Of a DNA stretch of 64,000 nucleotides, positions 45,901-54,171 are shown in pieces; positions within the stretch are counted from its first letter, which is position 1; every line of letters starts with the position of its first letter. The notes under the pieces are model-generated. The model was not told the DNA's origin. It searched no databases and worked only from the letters and a program-made list of their open reading frames with translations. The DNA is from Streptomyces fulvoviolaceus (GTDB lineage: Bacteria > Actinomycetota > Actinomycetes > Streptomycetales > Streptomycetaceae): assembly GCF_000718165.1 (NCBI RefSeq), contig NZ_JOEY01000057.1, forward strand, positions 1-64,000, read 5' to 3'. A program made the translations under genes and the position numbers.

Positions 45901-46045
45901 GGAGGCCGTAGGTGACGGTCCTGTCGCCGTCCACGAGACACACCGCGTCGGGGGTGGCGGCCGCGGTCGCGGCCACGATGCCGTGCACGGACGCGCCCCG
46001 CGGGTAGGGGCGGGCGGTGCGGTTCCAGCGCGGGTCGGGTTGCAT
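42941..46045 (-). CDS. NRPS, domains A-T-C
   Basis: The protein is 1034 residues. The A domain covers about 20-510 (FFTSGTTGRPKG, YGPVESTVFAT, YRTGDLAAW, PLTGNGKLDE). The carrier at about 525-600 has its pantetheine Ser in LGGTSLGAG. The C domain at about 615-1030 has the active HHIAFDG motif. The A-domain residues read by eye are D-G-L-S-M-G-G-V-F-K, matching no code I know. With the C domain at the end, the residue loaded here must be joined to one waiting on another protein, namely the T-TE protein charged by the free A domain. Together they form a dipeptide line. The start follows GAGAGG. Confidence 0.93.
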   Translation of the reverse strand: MQPDPRWNRTARPYPRGASVHGIVAATAAATPDAVCLVDGDRTVTYGLLDRASDAYAVRLAALGVGRGDLVPVRLPRGTDLVVTVLAVLKLGAAYALVDGAWPASRVADVLEQLDARVLVDTADGAPVPAARAARWSPPPGGPEAVDGEGTGFAPVAADGDDPCCVFFTSGTTGRPKGVLTPHRATVRLFRPGAGVARFAADTVMPQAAPVPWDGYSLELWSVLLNGGTSVFVPEPYLSPGALRTAVARHGVDTVWLTASLFNMTVDEDPDAFTGLRQVMTGGERLSVPHVRRFLDRHPGVELLNGYGPVESTVFATTHRIRPEDCDRPGGIPIGRPVPDTQVHVLDGDRVCAVGESGELCIAGDGLALRYLGRPELTAEKFTEVTVDGTPVRVYRTGDLAAWDEDGLLRYFGRADRQVKIRGHRVEPAEVERQIEALLPAVRRATVLALRDDAGACRGLAAFCLPARPGDPLDGALDTVRTALVSYHRPDHLLSVDDLPLTGNGKLDERALLALLSDPAQATPAPETAPAAASGDPLVDLVAGVFAEVLGRTAVPVDEEFTALGGTSLGAGRACARLSARLGRPVPLAALFEHPTAAALGARLAELAGEEDGPGPDQAPAEVPLTATQSGFLVRHLLEPDDRSAHCLAAWTLDGDLDVAALTGALADVHARHPALHSAYRAHKARTFAVPGDATPPPLAELPAAPSTEAALIAVREALAAPLDPTAGVLWRAVLVPVTGTRTTVLGYVVHHIAFDGWSESVLAADLAAAYNARLAGRAPAWAPAPTAAQVWAVRERHTRAADLTAQRERLKAELAGVPELRLPLPAAGAGREVLRTEVQLSAEEVAGLDRLASDAGLTRFAVLLSRYGRALADLTGQDDFGVGVPVAQRVDPLLETAVGCHIGMVCVRLRGAALRGDADATGRLVREAFACQDVGFAEAVRLVNPPRGTRSPLFQTLLALQDNHTAELPLTGSATAFHRLPYPGIPAEIQTEVWPRADGGLHLVVNSRSDAVDPDAATALTKTFADLIRTTTP

Positions 46046-46153
46046 GCGTCCTCTCTTGTCCTGTGTCGGGAGGGGGGCGAGGGCAGTCGGGCACCGCCGG
46101 TCGGGTGCGTCGTGGTCGAGCGCCGTCGCGGCGGAGAAAAAGGTGACCGGCGG

Positions 46154-47449
46154 TCAGGGGGTCGGTGCGGGTTCCGGGTGGCGGTCCCCGGCCGACTCGC
46201 GGGCCTTCTCCGCCGCCCGGGTCAGGGGCGGGCAGGCCAGGCCGGCCAGGAGGAGCAGGACGGCCAGGACCGCCCAGCCGACCCGGCCCTGGGTCACCGC
46301 GAGGGCCGTGACCAGGTAGGGGCCCACGGTCTGCTGGAGTCCGCGGCCGAGGGCGAACACCCCCTGGTACTCGCCCTGTCGGCCCGGTGGCGGCAGGTGC
46401 AGGGACAGACCCCACGAGCCGGCCGCCTGGCCGAGTTCGCCGAGCACCAGAACCGCCGTGCCGAGCAGCAGCAGCGGTACGGCGACCAGCGCGCCGGCGT
46501 CCTGGGTGAGCGCGAAGAGCAGGCAGCACACCGCGAGCAGCACCCCGGAGCGGCGCAGCAGCCGCGCGGCACCGGGCGCGGTCTCGGCACCCCGGCTCGC
46601 GGCGACCTGGAAGGCGATCACCAGGACCGTGTCCAGCATCAGCAGCACGGAGTTGACCGCGCCCGGCGCCTGCGTCCGCCCGATGATCCACAGCGGCAGC
46701 GCCACCGTGAGGATCGGCTGGTACAGCTCCAGCACCCCGCACAGCAGGGACAGCCCCACGAAGCGGACGTCCCGCAGTCCCGAACGCCGCTTCGGCCCCG
46801 TCGGCTCCTCGACGGCGGAGTCGGAGCGGCCACGCCCCGGCAACCGTGCCGTCAGCACCGCGCACAGCGCGTGCGCGGCCGCCGTCAGCAGGATCACGGC
46901 GAGGAAGCCGTCCCGCCCGCCGACGGCGAGTGCCCCGCCCGCCACCGCGGCGCCCAGCATGAAGCCGAGGTTGAACAGCGACCGCATCTGGGCGCTGACC
47001 TTCACCCGCTCGTCCGCCTCGAACACCTCGTGGGTGAGGGTCATGCGCAGCGGATGGGAGGAGGTCTCGCACACCGAGATCGCACAGGCCAGCGCGACGA
47101 ACCCGGCGAAGCCGCCGACCCCGCCGTAGCCGGTGAAGAGCACGGCGAGGGCCGCGTACACGGCGAGCAGCGGGCGCCGCGCGCCGAACCGGTCGGCGAG
47201 CCTGCCGACCGGGACCGTGAAGAGCAGCCCGGCCAGGCCCGCGACGGACAGCCCGAGCCCCACCTGTCCCGCGGTCAGACCGACCGTCGTACGGAAGAAG
47301 ATGGCGCTGGAGCTGAGGAACAGCCCGAAGCCGACCGACTGCACCACGGTCAGCACGGCGAGTCCGCGGGCCGGCCCGGGGGCGGGCACCATGTCGGCGG
47401 CCCAGGTACGGACCGCCGTGGCGACCCGGTTGCCTGCGTTGCCTGCCAT
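46154..47449 (-). CDS. MFS transporter within the biosynthetic operon
   Basis: The protein is 431 residues with about 12 helices. The loop 2-3 motif reads VGRLADRFGARRPLL, as in MFS carriers. A hydrophilic central loop lies at about 205-225. A C-terminal segment (HLPPPGRQGEYQGVFALGRGLQQ) matches the second-half loop often seen in exporters. Placed between the NRPS and T-TE genes, it is probably a product exporter. It is not closely similar to the other exporter of the operon, so the two may handle different compounds or directions. Confidence 0.88.
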   Translation of the reverse strand: MAGNAGNRVATAVRTWAADMVPAPGPARGLAVLTVVQSVGFGLFLSSSAIFFRTTVGLTAGQVGLGLSVAGLAGLLFTVPVGRLADRFGARRPLLAVYAALAVLFTGYGGVGGFAGFVALACAISVCETSSHPLRMTLTHEVFEADERVKVSAQMRSLFNLGFMLGAAVAGGALAVGGRDGFLAVILLTAAAHALCAVLTARLPGRGRSDSAVEEPTGPKRRSGLRDVRFVGLSLLCGVLELYQPILTVALPLWIIGRTQAPGAVNSVLLMLDTVLVIAFQVAASRGAETAPGAARLLRRSGVLLAVCCLLFALTQDAGALVAVPLLLLGTAVLVLGELGQAAGSWGLSLHLPPPGRQGEYQGVFALGRGLQQTVGPYLVTALAVTQGRVGWAVLAVLLLLAGLACPPLTRAAEKARESAGDRHPEPAPTP

Positions 47450-47492
47450 GTCAATTCACCTCAGTTGGGCGGGGGTTGGCGTACGGGGAGCG

Positions 47493-48572
47493 TCAGTTCT
47501 CGTACGACGCGAGCTTCTTGGCGAGGACCTGGGCGAAGGCCGGGTCGCGCAGCAGCGGCAGCGTGCCCGCCGACTCGTAGGTGTGGGTCTCGGTGGCGGC
47601 GGCCACCCGGCCCCAGTCGGCCGCGGGGCGGTCGGCGTGCTCGGCGAGCTGGAAGACGGTGACCTCATCGCCGTAGGGGCGCGGTTCGTAGTGCTCCTGG
47701 GCGAAGATGCCCGCGGCCCACACGGCCTGCCGCCAGTGCAGGTCGGCCGGGTCGACCTGCTCGTCGAGCCAGGCGATCTCGACCATGCCGCGCATCAGGC
47801 GCTCCTGGTCGGTGAGCAGGTCGGGCACCTCGTAGCGCTCGCGCAGCGAGGCGAGCCGGAAGTCGTACAGCTCGCGCAGGCCCCAGGCCGGGTCGAGTTC
47901 GGTGGTGCCGGGCGGCATGGTGTTGACGACGGCGAGTACGGCGACCCGCTCGCCCTGCTCCTCCAGCTGCCGGGCGATCTCGTAGGCGATCCGGCCGCCG
48001 GCGCAGGGCCCGACGAAGAGGTACGGCCCCTCGGGCTGGACGGTCCGGATCTCGCGCAGATAGCGGGAGGCCATCTCGACGAGGGAGAGCGCGGGCCGCT
48101 CCCGGCTCCACATGCCGACCATCTCCAGGCCGTACGCGGGCCGTTCGCCGCGGAAGGAGTCGACGAGGTCCGCGAGGAAGCGGACGTTGCCGGTGCCCCA
48201 GTGGAAGCAGAAGACGGGCGTGCCGGTGCCCTCGGGGGCGAGCGGGACGAGCGTCGGGGACGGCTCGGTCTCCAGGGGGCTCAGACCGGTCTCCCAGACC
48301 GTGCTGAAGTCGGGGTCGGCGGGGCCGTCGGCCTGCGCGCCCGCGGCCGCCGCGCTCAGGGCGTCGGCGAGGGCGGCCGGGGTCTTGTGGGTGTAGATGT
48401 CGTTGGACGACAGTTCCAGGCCGCGCTTGCGGGCCTCGGTGACGACGTTGACGATCAGCAGCGAGTAGCCGCCGAGGTCGAAGAAGTCGTCGTCGTCCTC
48501 GACGTCCACGTCGAGGAGTTCCTCCCAGATCTCGCTGACGATCTGCACGATCTCGTCGCGGTCCAGCGCCAT
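47493..48572 (-). CDS. Carrier-thioesterase (T-TE) protein with a Cys nucleophile
   Basis: The protein is 359 residues. The carrier at 1-80 has its pantetheine Ser in DFFDLGGYSLL. The thioesterase covers about 110-355. The nucleophile elbow reads GPCAGGRIAYEIA, so Cys replaces the usual Ser of GxSxG. The expected acid region reads VVNTMPPG, with Asn where Asp is common, and the catalytic His is in ETHTYESAGTLPLL. Cys thioesterases are known in NRPS systems that form strained rings, such as the beta-lactone of obafluorin, so cyclisation is possible. It should hold the second residue of the dipeptide and release the product. Confidence 0.9.
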   Translation of the reverse strand: MALDRDEIVQIVSEIWEELLDVDVEDDDDFFDLGGYSLLIVNVVTEARKRGLELSSNDIYTHKTPAALADALSAAAAGAQADGPADPDFSTVWETGLSPLETEPSPTLVPLAPEGTGTPVFCFHWGTGNVRFLADLVDSFRGERPAYGLEMVGMWSRERPALSLVEMASRYLREIRTVQPEGPYLFVGPCAGGRIAYEIARQLEEQGERVAVLAVVNTMPPGTTELDPAWGLRELYDFRLASLRERYEVPDLLTDQERLMRGMVEIAWLDEQVDPADLHWRQAVWAAGIFAQEHYEPRPYGDEVTVFQLAEHADRPAADWGRVAAATETHTYESAGTLPLLRDPAFAQVLAKKLASYEN

Positions 48573-48615
48573 GGGGGCGTCCTTTCGTGAGGTGGGGTGA
48601 ATGACAGCGGGGTGA

Positions 48616-49533
48616 TCAGACGGACAGGCCGGCCATGTCCGGGCGGCGGCTGGTGATCCCGGCGAGAATGCCGCCGAGTTCGAGGCGCTGCGGGGAGCCG
48701 GGCGGGGTGTAGGCGCCGGTGAGCAGGTCGATGACCGCGCGTGGGCGGAACAGTTCGATGCCCTCGCGGTGCAGCTCGTCGAGGTCGGCGCGGGTGAGGT
48801 GGGAGTAGTAGCCGGCCTCGGCCGGGTCCTGCGGGATGTCGGTCCAGTTGCCGTCCGCGGCGGCCGCCTCGACGGCGTCGAGGAGCAGGCCGGCCGCCTG
48901 TCCGCGCTGGGCGGCCATGTTCTCCAGCACCGAACGGCCGTAGTCCAGCGGCGAGTTGGACATCGCGATCACGCCGCCCGCGTCCCAGTCCTCGTTGACG
49001 CGGTGCAGGGTGAATCCGGCCTCCCGCTCGCGGTGCAGCATGGACCGGGCGAAGGTCAGCACGCCCCGGTAGCGGGGCAGGATGCCGGGGTGCAGGTTGG
49101 CGAAGAGCGCGGGCGCGCCCGGCTCGGGCCGGAAGTGGTCGATGAGCGGCGCCCGGAACTTCTGGTAGCAGCGGACCGAGAAGCCGGCGCGTACGTCCTC
49201 GGCGGCCAAGTAGTCGATGAAGGCGGGCGAGTTGACGTCCTCGACGACCCGCACGACCACCTTGTCGCGGTACAGCTTGGCGATGCCGGCCGGGGACAGC
49301 AGGGCGCCGTGCAGCGGTGCCGGGAGGCTGTCGAGGTAGGGGTGGACGCAGCTGCCGAGCAGGGTGCGCTCGTAGGTGAACAGGTCCCGGAGTTCGGGTT
49401 CGGCCTTCGGGTTGGGCCGCTGGTGGGTGTAGCAGACGTACGGGGTGTGGCCGGCCCGCAGGACGTCGTCGATGGCCTGGCCGACGATCAGATGGGACGT
49501 GAGGTCGTTGCCGACGAGGAACGCCACCCGCAT
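48616..49533 (-). CDS. Formyltransferase (10-formyl-tetrahydrofolate-dependent type)
   Basis: The protein is 305 residues from ATG 49533 (AGGAG seven bases before). The catalytic loop NLHPGILPRYRG gives the Asn and His of the formyltransferase triad, and VNEDWDAGGVIA supplies the Asp. The C-terminal region is not that of methionyl-tRNA formyltransferase, and the sequence suits tailoring formyltransferases such as those for hydroxyornithine in siderophore clusters. It probably N-formylates an amino acid or hydroxylamine that enters the NRPS line. The neighbouring flavoprotein may first hydroxylate the nitrogen. Confidence 0.88.
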   Translation of the reverse strand: MRVAFLVGNDLTSHLIVGQAIDDVLRAGHTPYVCYTHQRPNPKAEPELRDLFTYERTLLGSCVHPYLDSLPAPLHGALLSPAGIAKLYRDKVVVRVVEDVNSPAFIDYLAAEDVRAGFSVRCYQKFRAPLIDHFRPEPGAPALFANLHPGILPRYRGVLTFARSMLHREREAGFTLHRVNEDWDAGGVIAMSNSPLDYGRSVLENMAAQRGQAAGLLLDAVEAAAADGNWTDIPQDPAEAGYYSHLTRADLDELHREGIELFRPRAVIDLLTGAYTPPGSPQRLELGGILAGITSRRPDMAGLSV

Positions 49534-49568
49534 GAGGGATCTCCTGACGGTGGGGTACGGCGGCCCGG

Positions 49569-51098
49569 TCAGGCCGCGGCAGCGGAGTCGAGACGGGTGA
49601 GGACCGCCGCCACGGCGCTGTGGGCGTTGGCGAGGTTCGTCTCGAAGGAGTTGGTGTAGAAGTGCACGCCCCGGGTGAGGGGGCCGATGTAGTGGGCGCG
49701 CTCGGACAGCGAGCCGTCGCGGCGCACCACGCGCAGGGTGTCGAAGTCGACGTCGATGCCGCCGAGCGGATGCGGGGTGATGTCGCCGCGCATCAGCATG
49801 TTCTGGATGAGGGAGGAGTCGCTGCAGTCGAGGGCGAAGCCGGTGCCGGTGGCGTTGACGAGCCACTCGACGCGGTGGGCGGCGCCGCCCGCCTCCATCC
49901 GGAAGGCCGCGTCCTCCTCGTCGTAGGTCACCGAGGTGAGCTCGCTCGCGACGGCGAAGGCGCCGTCGGTGGCCATGTCGAGCAGGCGGCGGGCGTTGTC
50001 CAGCGGCATGCAGTGGCGGAACATCGACCAGATCGACAGGTGCTCGGTCATGAAGGAGGCGCGGGCCCCGGGCGACATGCTCCGCCACACCAGCGGGACG
50101 ATCTCCGAGGTGGCGTCGAGGATCGAGTACCAGAGGGTCTGGCCGTTCTCGGCGAGCTCGACGTCCTTGGCGAGGGTGTGGGTGACAGGGTCCGCGGGGC
50201 GGGCCAGGACGCGTTTCCAGTCGATGGCGAGTCCGAGGCCGTCCTCCAGCTCGCGCCGGAACAGCTCGGCGACCTCGGCGAACTCCAGCTGCCGGGTGAA
50301 GTCCCCGGTGAGGCGGCGCAGGTTGTCCTCGGTGACGTGCCGCAGGGTGTGCCGGACCCGGGGCCCCTGCACCTTGGGCAGCGAGCGGCGCCGGGAGAAG
50401 CAGGTGACGGGTCCGCGGTGGCCGGCGGCGCGCAGCTGGAGCAGGGCGTCGACGGCGGTGAGGCTGGTGCCGAGGATGCCGACGGTGGCGTCCGGGTCGA
50501 TGGCCTCCAGGCCGGCGCCCTGCCACATGGAGTGCACGTAGGTGGGGAGCTTGGTGAACTCCAGGTACTCCGTGGAGGGCAGGTCGCCCAGGCACAGGAA
50601 GACGTGGCCGAAGACGAAGTGGTCCAGGCCCGCGATCAGATGGACCCCCAGGGCGTCCTCGCGGCAGTCGCTGACCACGGACTTGTGGGTGACGACCTTG
50701 ATGCCGCGCTGCCGTGCCTCGGCCAGCGCCTCGTCGAAGAACTCCTGGAGGTACTCCGCGAACAGCCGGCGCGGCACGTACTCCCCCGCGCCCGCCGGGC
50801 CGAGCGCGTTCCGCTCGGCGAGCCAGTGCACGAAGTGGTCGGGGTCCTCGGCGCGCACGCTCATGGTGGCGGCGCGCATGTTCAGCAGATGGCAGTCGTG
50901 CGGCGTGCTGTAGGCGACGCCGGCGCCGAGGCGTTCCTTGGTCTCGAAGATGTGGACCTCGGCTCCGGCCGTGTGGCCGCCCGCCGCCAGGGAGCGGACG
51001 AGGGCGACGAACACGCCGACTCCGGTCGCTCCCATGCCGGCGACCGCGAAGCGGCGACCCGCGCCGGGCGGCCGTAGTACCCCGTTTTCGGCTGACAT
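49569..51098 (-). CDS. FAD/NAD(P)-binding protein of the NAD_binding_9 type
   Basis: The protein is 509 residues. The first dinucleotide fold is FAVAGMGATGVGVFVALV, followed by GAGVAYSTPHDCHLLNMRAATMSV, typical of the COG4529 group, which is distantly related to lysine and ornithine N-hydroxylases. A second motif is VGILGTSLTAVDALLQL (NADPH region), and the end reads VNATGTGF. Group members are poorly characterised. Next to a formyltransferase, the natural suggestion is N-hydroxylation of an amino acid followed by N-formylation, but oxidation of another atom is equally possible. Confidence 0.85.
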   Translation of the reverse strand: MSAENGVLRPPGAGRRFAVAGMGATGVGVFVALVRSLAAGGHTAGAEVHIFETKERLGAGVAYSTPHDCHLLNMRAATMSVRAEDPDHFVHWLAERNALGPAGAGEYVPRRLFAEYLQEFFDEALAEARQRGIKVVTHKSVVSDCREDALGVHLIAGLDHFVFGHVFLCLGDLPSTEYLEFTKLPTYVHSMWQGAGLEAIDPDATVGILGTSLTAVDALLQLRAAGHRGPVTCFSRRRSLPKVQGPRVRHTLRHVTEDNLRRLTGDFTRQLEFAEVAELFRRELEDGLGLAIDWKRVLARPADPVTHTLAKDVELAENGQTLWYSILDATSEIVPLVWRSMSPGARASFMTEHLSIWSMFRHCMPLDNARRLLDMATDGAFAVASELTSVTYDEEDAAFRMEAGGAAHRVEWLVNATGTGFALDCSDSSLIQNMLMRGDITPHPLGGIDVDFDTLRVVRRDGSLSERAHYIGPLTRGVHFYTNSFETNLANAHSAVAAVLTRLDSAAAA

Positions 51099-51180
51099 GG
51101 TGGTTGGGTCGAGCCTTTCGTCGTGACGGTCGCAGCGGATGCGGATGCGGAGGAGAGAGGGCCGGGAGGGCCTGCAGGGG

Positions 51181-52467
51181 TCAACGGCCCTGTGGGCCGC
51201 GGTCGATGAGCTGGTCGCGCTCGGGACCCACGGAGACCCAGCGCACCCGGGCGCCGACGAGCTCCTCGACGCGCAGCACGTAGGCCCGGGCGGCCGGCGG
51301 CAGCCGGTCGAAGTCGCGGATGCCGGTGACGTCCTCGTCCCAGCCGGGCACGGTCTCGTAGACGGGCCGGGCGCGGTCGAGGAGGTGGTTCATGGGGAAG
51401 TCCCCGGTGGCCTCGCCGCCGATCTCGTACGCCGTGCAGATCCGCAGCTCGGGCAGGCCGCTGAGGCTGTCCAGCTTGGTCAGCGCGAGTTCGCCCGCGC
51501 CCTGGAGCAGCACGCCGTAGCGCGAGGCGACGGCGTCGAAGTGGCCGATGCGGCGCGGGCGTCCGGTGTTGACGCCGTACTCGCCGGAGGCGCGGCGCAG
51601 TGCGTCCGCCCAGCTGCCGTGCTCCTCGGTGACGAAGGGGCCCTCGCCGACACAGGTGGAGAAGGCCTTCATCACGCCGGTGACGCGGGCGAGCGGGGCG
51701 CCGGGCAGCCCGGAGCCGACGGGAGCGAAGCCGGCGAGGGTGCTGGCCGAGGTGGTGTACGGGTAGATCCCGTACAGGACGTCCCGGAGCGCGCCGAGCT
51801 GGGCCTCGCACATGATGCGGGCGCCCTCGCGCTCGGCGCGGGCGAGCTCGGGCAGCACGTCACGGACGTACGGGCGCAGTCGGCCGCCGTACTCCAGCCC
51901 CCACTTGACCATGTCGTCGAGGGAGATCGGCGGCCGGTCGGGGTAGAGCCCGGCGTGGGCGAGGTTCTTCCACTCGACGACCGGGGCGAGGCGCTCGCGC
52001 AGCAGCTCCTCGTCGAAGAGCTCGCCGAGGGCGATGGCCCGCTTGAGGTGGCGGTCGCCGTAGACGGGGGCGATGCCGCGGCGGGTGGAGCCGAAGGGGC
52101 GGTCGGCGAGCCGGTCCTCCTCCCAGGCGTCCTGGTCCCGGTGGAAGGGGAAGCAGACGGTGGCCCGGTCGGAGATCAGCAGCCCGGAGGTGTCGATACC
52201 GCGCTCGCGCAGCTCGGCGATCTCGGCGTCCAGCGACTCCGGGTCGACGGCGGTGCCGGGACCGATCACGTTGACCGTGCCGGGCTGGAAGATGCCGGAC
52301 GGGACGAGGCGGAGCTTGAAGGTGCCCAGATCGTTGACGACCGTGTGACCGGCGTTGTTGCCGCCCTGGTAGCGGACGACGAGGTCGGCGTCCCGGGCCA
52401 GGTAGTCGATCATCCGGCCCTTCCCCTCGTCTCCCCAGTTGATGCCGACGACGGCGTGCAGCGTCAT
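51181..52467 (-). CDS. Adenylosuccinate synthetase homologue in a biosynthetic operon
   Basis: The protein is 428 residues, full length for PurA, which joins IMP and aspartate with GTP. It keeps NWGDEGKG (catalytic Asp), GGNNAGHT (catalytic His) and GPGTAVD. It departs from housekeeping PurA at several binding loops: [11 protein letters not shown] in place of [24 protein letters not shown] in place of the TTSNTTAGG-type loop, and [10 protein letters not shown] in the aspartate loop. The two Arg residues that bind aspartate appear to be kept. It may be a resistant copy of the target of a PurA inhibitor, or an enzyme joining an amino acid to a purine-like substrate. No purB or purine gene lies nearby. 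Confidence 0.9.
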   Translation of the reverse strand: MTLHAVVGINWGDEGKGRMIDYLARDADLVVRYQGGNNAGHTVVNDLGTFKLRLVPSGIFQPGTVNVIGPGTAVDPESLDAEIAELRERGIDTSGLLISDRATVCFPFHRDQDAWEEDRLADRPFGSTRRGIAPVYGDRHLKRAIALGELFDEELLRERLAPVVEWKNLAHAGLYPDRPPISLDDMVKWGLEYGGRLRPYVRDVLPELARAEREGARIMCEAQLGALRDVLYGIYPYTTSASTLAGFAPVGSGLPGAPLARVTGVMKAFSTCVGEGPFVTEEHGSWADALRRASGEYGVNTGRPRRIGHFDAVASRYGVLLQGAGELALTKLDSLSGLPELRICTAYEIGGEATGDFPMNHLLDRARPVYETVPGWDEDVTGIRDFDRLPPAARAYVLRVEELVGARVRWVSVGPERDQLIDRGPQGR

Positions 52468-52534
52468 GACGGTGTCTCGTTCCTCGGTTGCTTGGGTGGA
52501 GCGGGCGGTGTGGCGGGCCCGGGGCGGTGCGGCG

Positions 52535-52675
52535 CGGCCGCGGGTCGTCCGAAGGGCGGTGCAGCACGGCCGCAGGTCGTCCGAAGGGCGGTGCAGCACG
52601 GCCGCAGGTCGTCCGAAGGGCGGTACGGCACGGCCGCAGGTCGTCCGAAGGGCGGTACGGCACGGCCGCAGGTCG
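52535..52675. repeat. 32-bp tandem repeat, about 4.4 copies
   Basis: Units of 32 bases start at 52535, 52567, 52599 and 52631, with a partial fifth at 52663. The shared core is GGTCGTCCGAAGGGCGGT, with small changes between units. The unit length is not a multiple of three and the array lies in the 284-base gap between the malic enzyme and PurA-like genes, so it is noncoding. Confidence 0.9.
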
Positions 52676-52751
52676 CGTTCGCCGGTCGTACAACGGCGGT
52701 GCCCCGCGGCCGCGATCCGCGCGCGGGACGATGCGGCGTCCGGTCCCGGTG

Positions 52752-53957
52752 TCAGACGCGGGCCAGGCCCTCCGCGCGGGCCGCCGCCGCGACGGCCTCC
52801 GTGACCGCGGGGGCCACCCGGGGGTCGAAGGAGTCGGGCAGGACGCGGTCGGGGGTGAGTTCGCCGGCGACCACGTCGGCCAGGGCGCGGGCCGCGGCCA
52901 GCTTCATGGACTCGGTGATGCGCGGGGTGCGCACCTTCAGGGCGCCGGCGAAGATGCCCGGGAAGGCCAGGACGTTGTTGACCTGGTTGGGGAAGTCGGA
53001 GCGCCCGGTGCCGACGACGGCCGCGTACCGGCGGGCGCGGTCCGGGAGGATCTCGGGATCGGGGTTGGACAGGGCGAGGATGATCGCGCCGGGCGCCATG
53101 GTGGCGAAGGGCTCCTCGGCCATGGGGCTGCCGGACAGGCCGATGAAGACGTCGGCGCCGAGCATGGCGTCCGCGATCGCGCCGGTCAGCCCGCGCCGGT
53201 TGGTGTCCCGGGCCAGATCCCGCTTCGCGGGGTTCAGGTCCGTGCGCCCTTCGTGGACGATGCCCTTGCTGTCGCAGACCACGATGTCGCCGATCCCGGC
53301 GTCCAGCAGGATCCGCGCGACCGCGACCCCCGAGGCGCCCGCACCGGCCACCACGGCCCGCAGCTCGCGCAGCTCACGGCCCGTCACCCGGGCCGCGTTC
53401 CACAGCGCGGCGAGCGTCACGACGGCCGTGCCGTGCTGGTCGTCGTGGAAGACGGGGATGTCGAGGCGTTCCTGGAGCCGGCGTTCGATCTCGAAGCACC
53501 GGGGCGCCGAGATGTCCTCCAGGTTGATCCCGCCGAAGGCCGGGGCGAGCCGCGCCACGGTGTCCACGATCTCGTCGACGTCGGTGCAGTCCAGCACGAT
53601 CGGCACCGCGTTCACGCCGGCGAGTTGCCGGAACAGGATCGCCTTGCCCTCCATGACCGGCAGCGAGGCCTCGGGGCCGATGTTCCCGAGACCGAGGACG
53701 GCGGTCCCGTCACTGACCACGGCCACCGACGAGGACTTCCAGGTGTAGTCGTACGACAGCTCCGGCCGCTCGGCGATGGCCGTGCACACCCGGGCCACGC
53801 CCGGCGTGTAGGCGAGCGCGAGGTCGGCCGCGTCCGCCAGCGGGGCCGTGGCACACACGGCGAGCTTCCCGCCCCGGTGGTAGGCCAGGACCGCGTCCTC
53901 GGTCACTGCGGTGCGGTCCGACTGACTGGTCGGCTGGCTGGTCGTCCGGCTGGTCAT
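52752..53957 (-). CDS. Malic enzyme (oxaloacetate-decarboxylating type)
   Basis: The protein is 401 residues, the short bacterial form. It converts malate to pyruvate and CO2 with NAD(P). Family motifs are [71 protein letters not shown] (nucleotide binding) and [12 protein letters not shown]. It is the first gene of the leftward operon; the intervening gap holds the tandem repeat. A dedicated malic enzyme in a secondary-metabolite operon is unusual. It might supply reducing power or a precursor, or merely have been captured by the promoter. Confidence 0.92.
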   Translation of the reverse strand: MTSRTTSQPTSQSDRTAVTEDAVLAYHRGGKLAVCATAPLADAADLALAYTPGVARVCTAIAERPELSYDYTWKSSSVAVVSDGTAVLGLGNIGPEASLPVMEGKAILFRQLAGVNAVPIVLDCTDVDEIVDTVARLAPAFGGINLEDISAPRCFEIERRLQERLDIPVFHDDQHGTAVVTLAALWNAARVTGRELRELRAVVAGAGASGVAVARILLDAGIGDIVVCDSKGIVHEGRTDLNPAKRDLARDTNRRGLTGAIADAMLGADVFIGLSGSPMAEEPFATMAPGAIILALSNPDPEILPDRARRYAAVVGTGRSDFPNQVNNVLAFPGIFAGALKVRTPRITESMKLAAARALADVVAGELTPDRVLPDSFDPRVAPAVTEAVAAAARAEGLARV

Positions 53958-54019
53958 CGACGCCCTTTCGTCACGGCCCGACGTGCGGTCTCACGCCCTG
54001 GCCTCAGCGGCTCGCCCTG

Positions 54020-54082
54020 ACGCTACGAACAACTTGCCAATCTTGTCAAGCATTGCCAAACCTCGTGACCTGCGACTACCGT
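54020..54082. promoter_or_regulatory. Divergent promoters with TTGCCAA repeat array
   Basis: Three direct repeats, TTGCCAA (54034), TTGTCAA (54043) and TTGCCAA (54053), lie about one helical turn apart. Leftward, TTGACA (54049-54044) and TAGCGT (54025-54020) form a promoter with an 18-base spacer for the operon beginning at 53957. Rightward, TTGCCA (54053-54058) and TACCGT (54077-54082), also with an 18-base spacer, point to the small peptide gene. The array covers both -35 regions. Confidence 0.5.
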
Positions 54083-54171
54083 TCCCTCGCATCCATCGGC
54101 CCAAGGGGGGCGCCCGGCCGTCACAGGCAGGGGCGGTGCCGTAGGAAGACACAACAGAAAGCTCAATCCAA

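Noticed and set aside
44570..47662. A 1030-codon open frame opposite the NRPS and MFS genes
   Set aside because: It spans two well-supported genes and the gap between them on the other strand, with a Gly-Arg-rich low-complexity translation. It is an artefact of codon bias.
52535..52675. CRISPR array
   Set aside because: The units are contiguous 32-base repeats with no unique spacers, and there are no cas genes in the window.
33001..53957. A zincophore cluster formed by the NRPS operon and the Zur-controlled importer together
   Set aside because: The two operons are convergent, the NRPS promoter at about 54020 has no Zur site, and the adjacent regulator is of another kind. Nearness alone is not enough.
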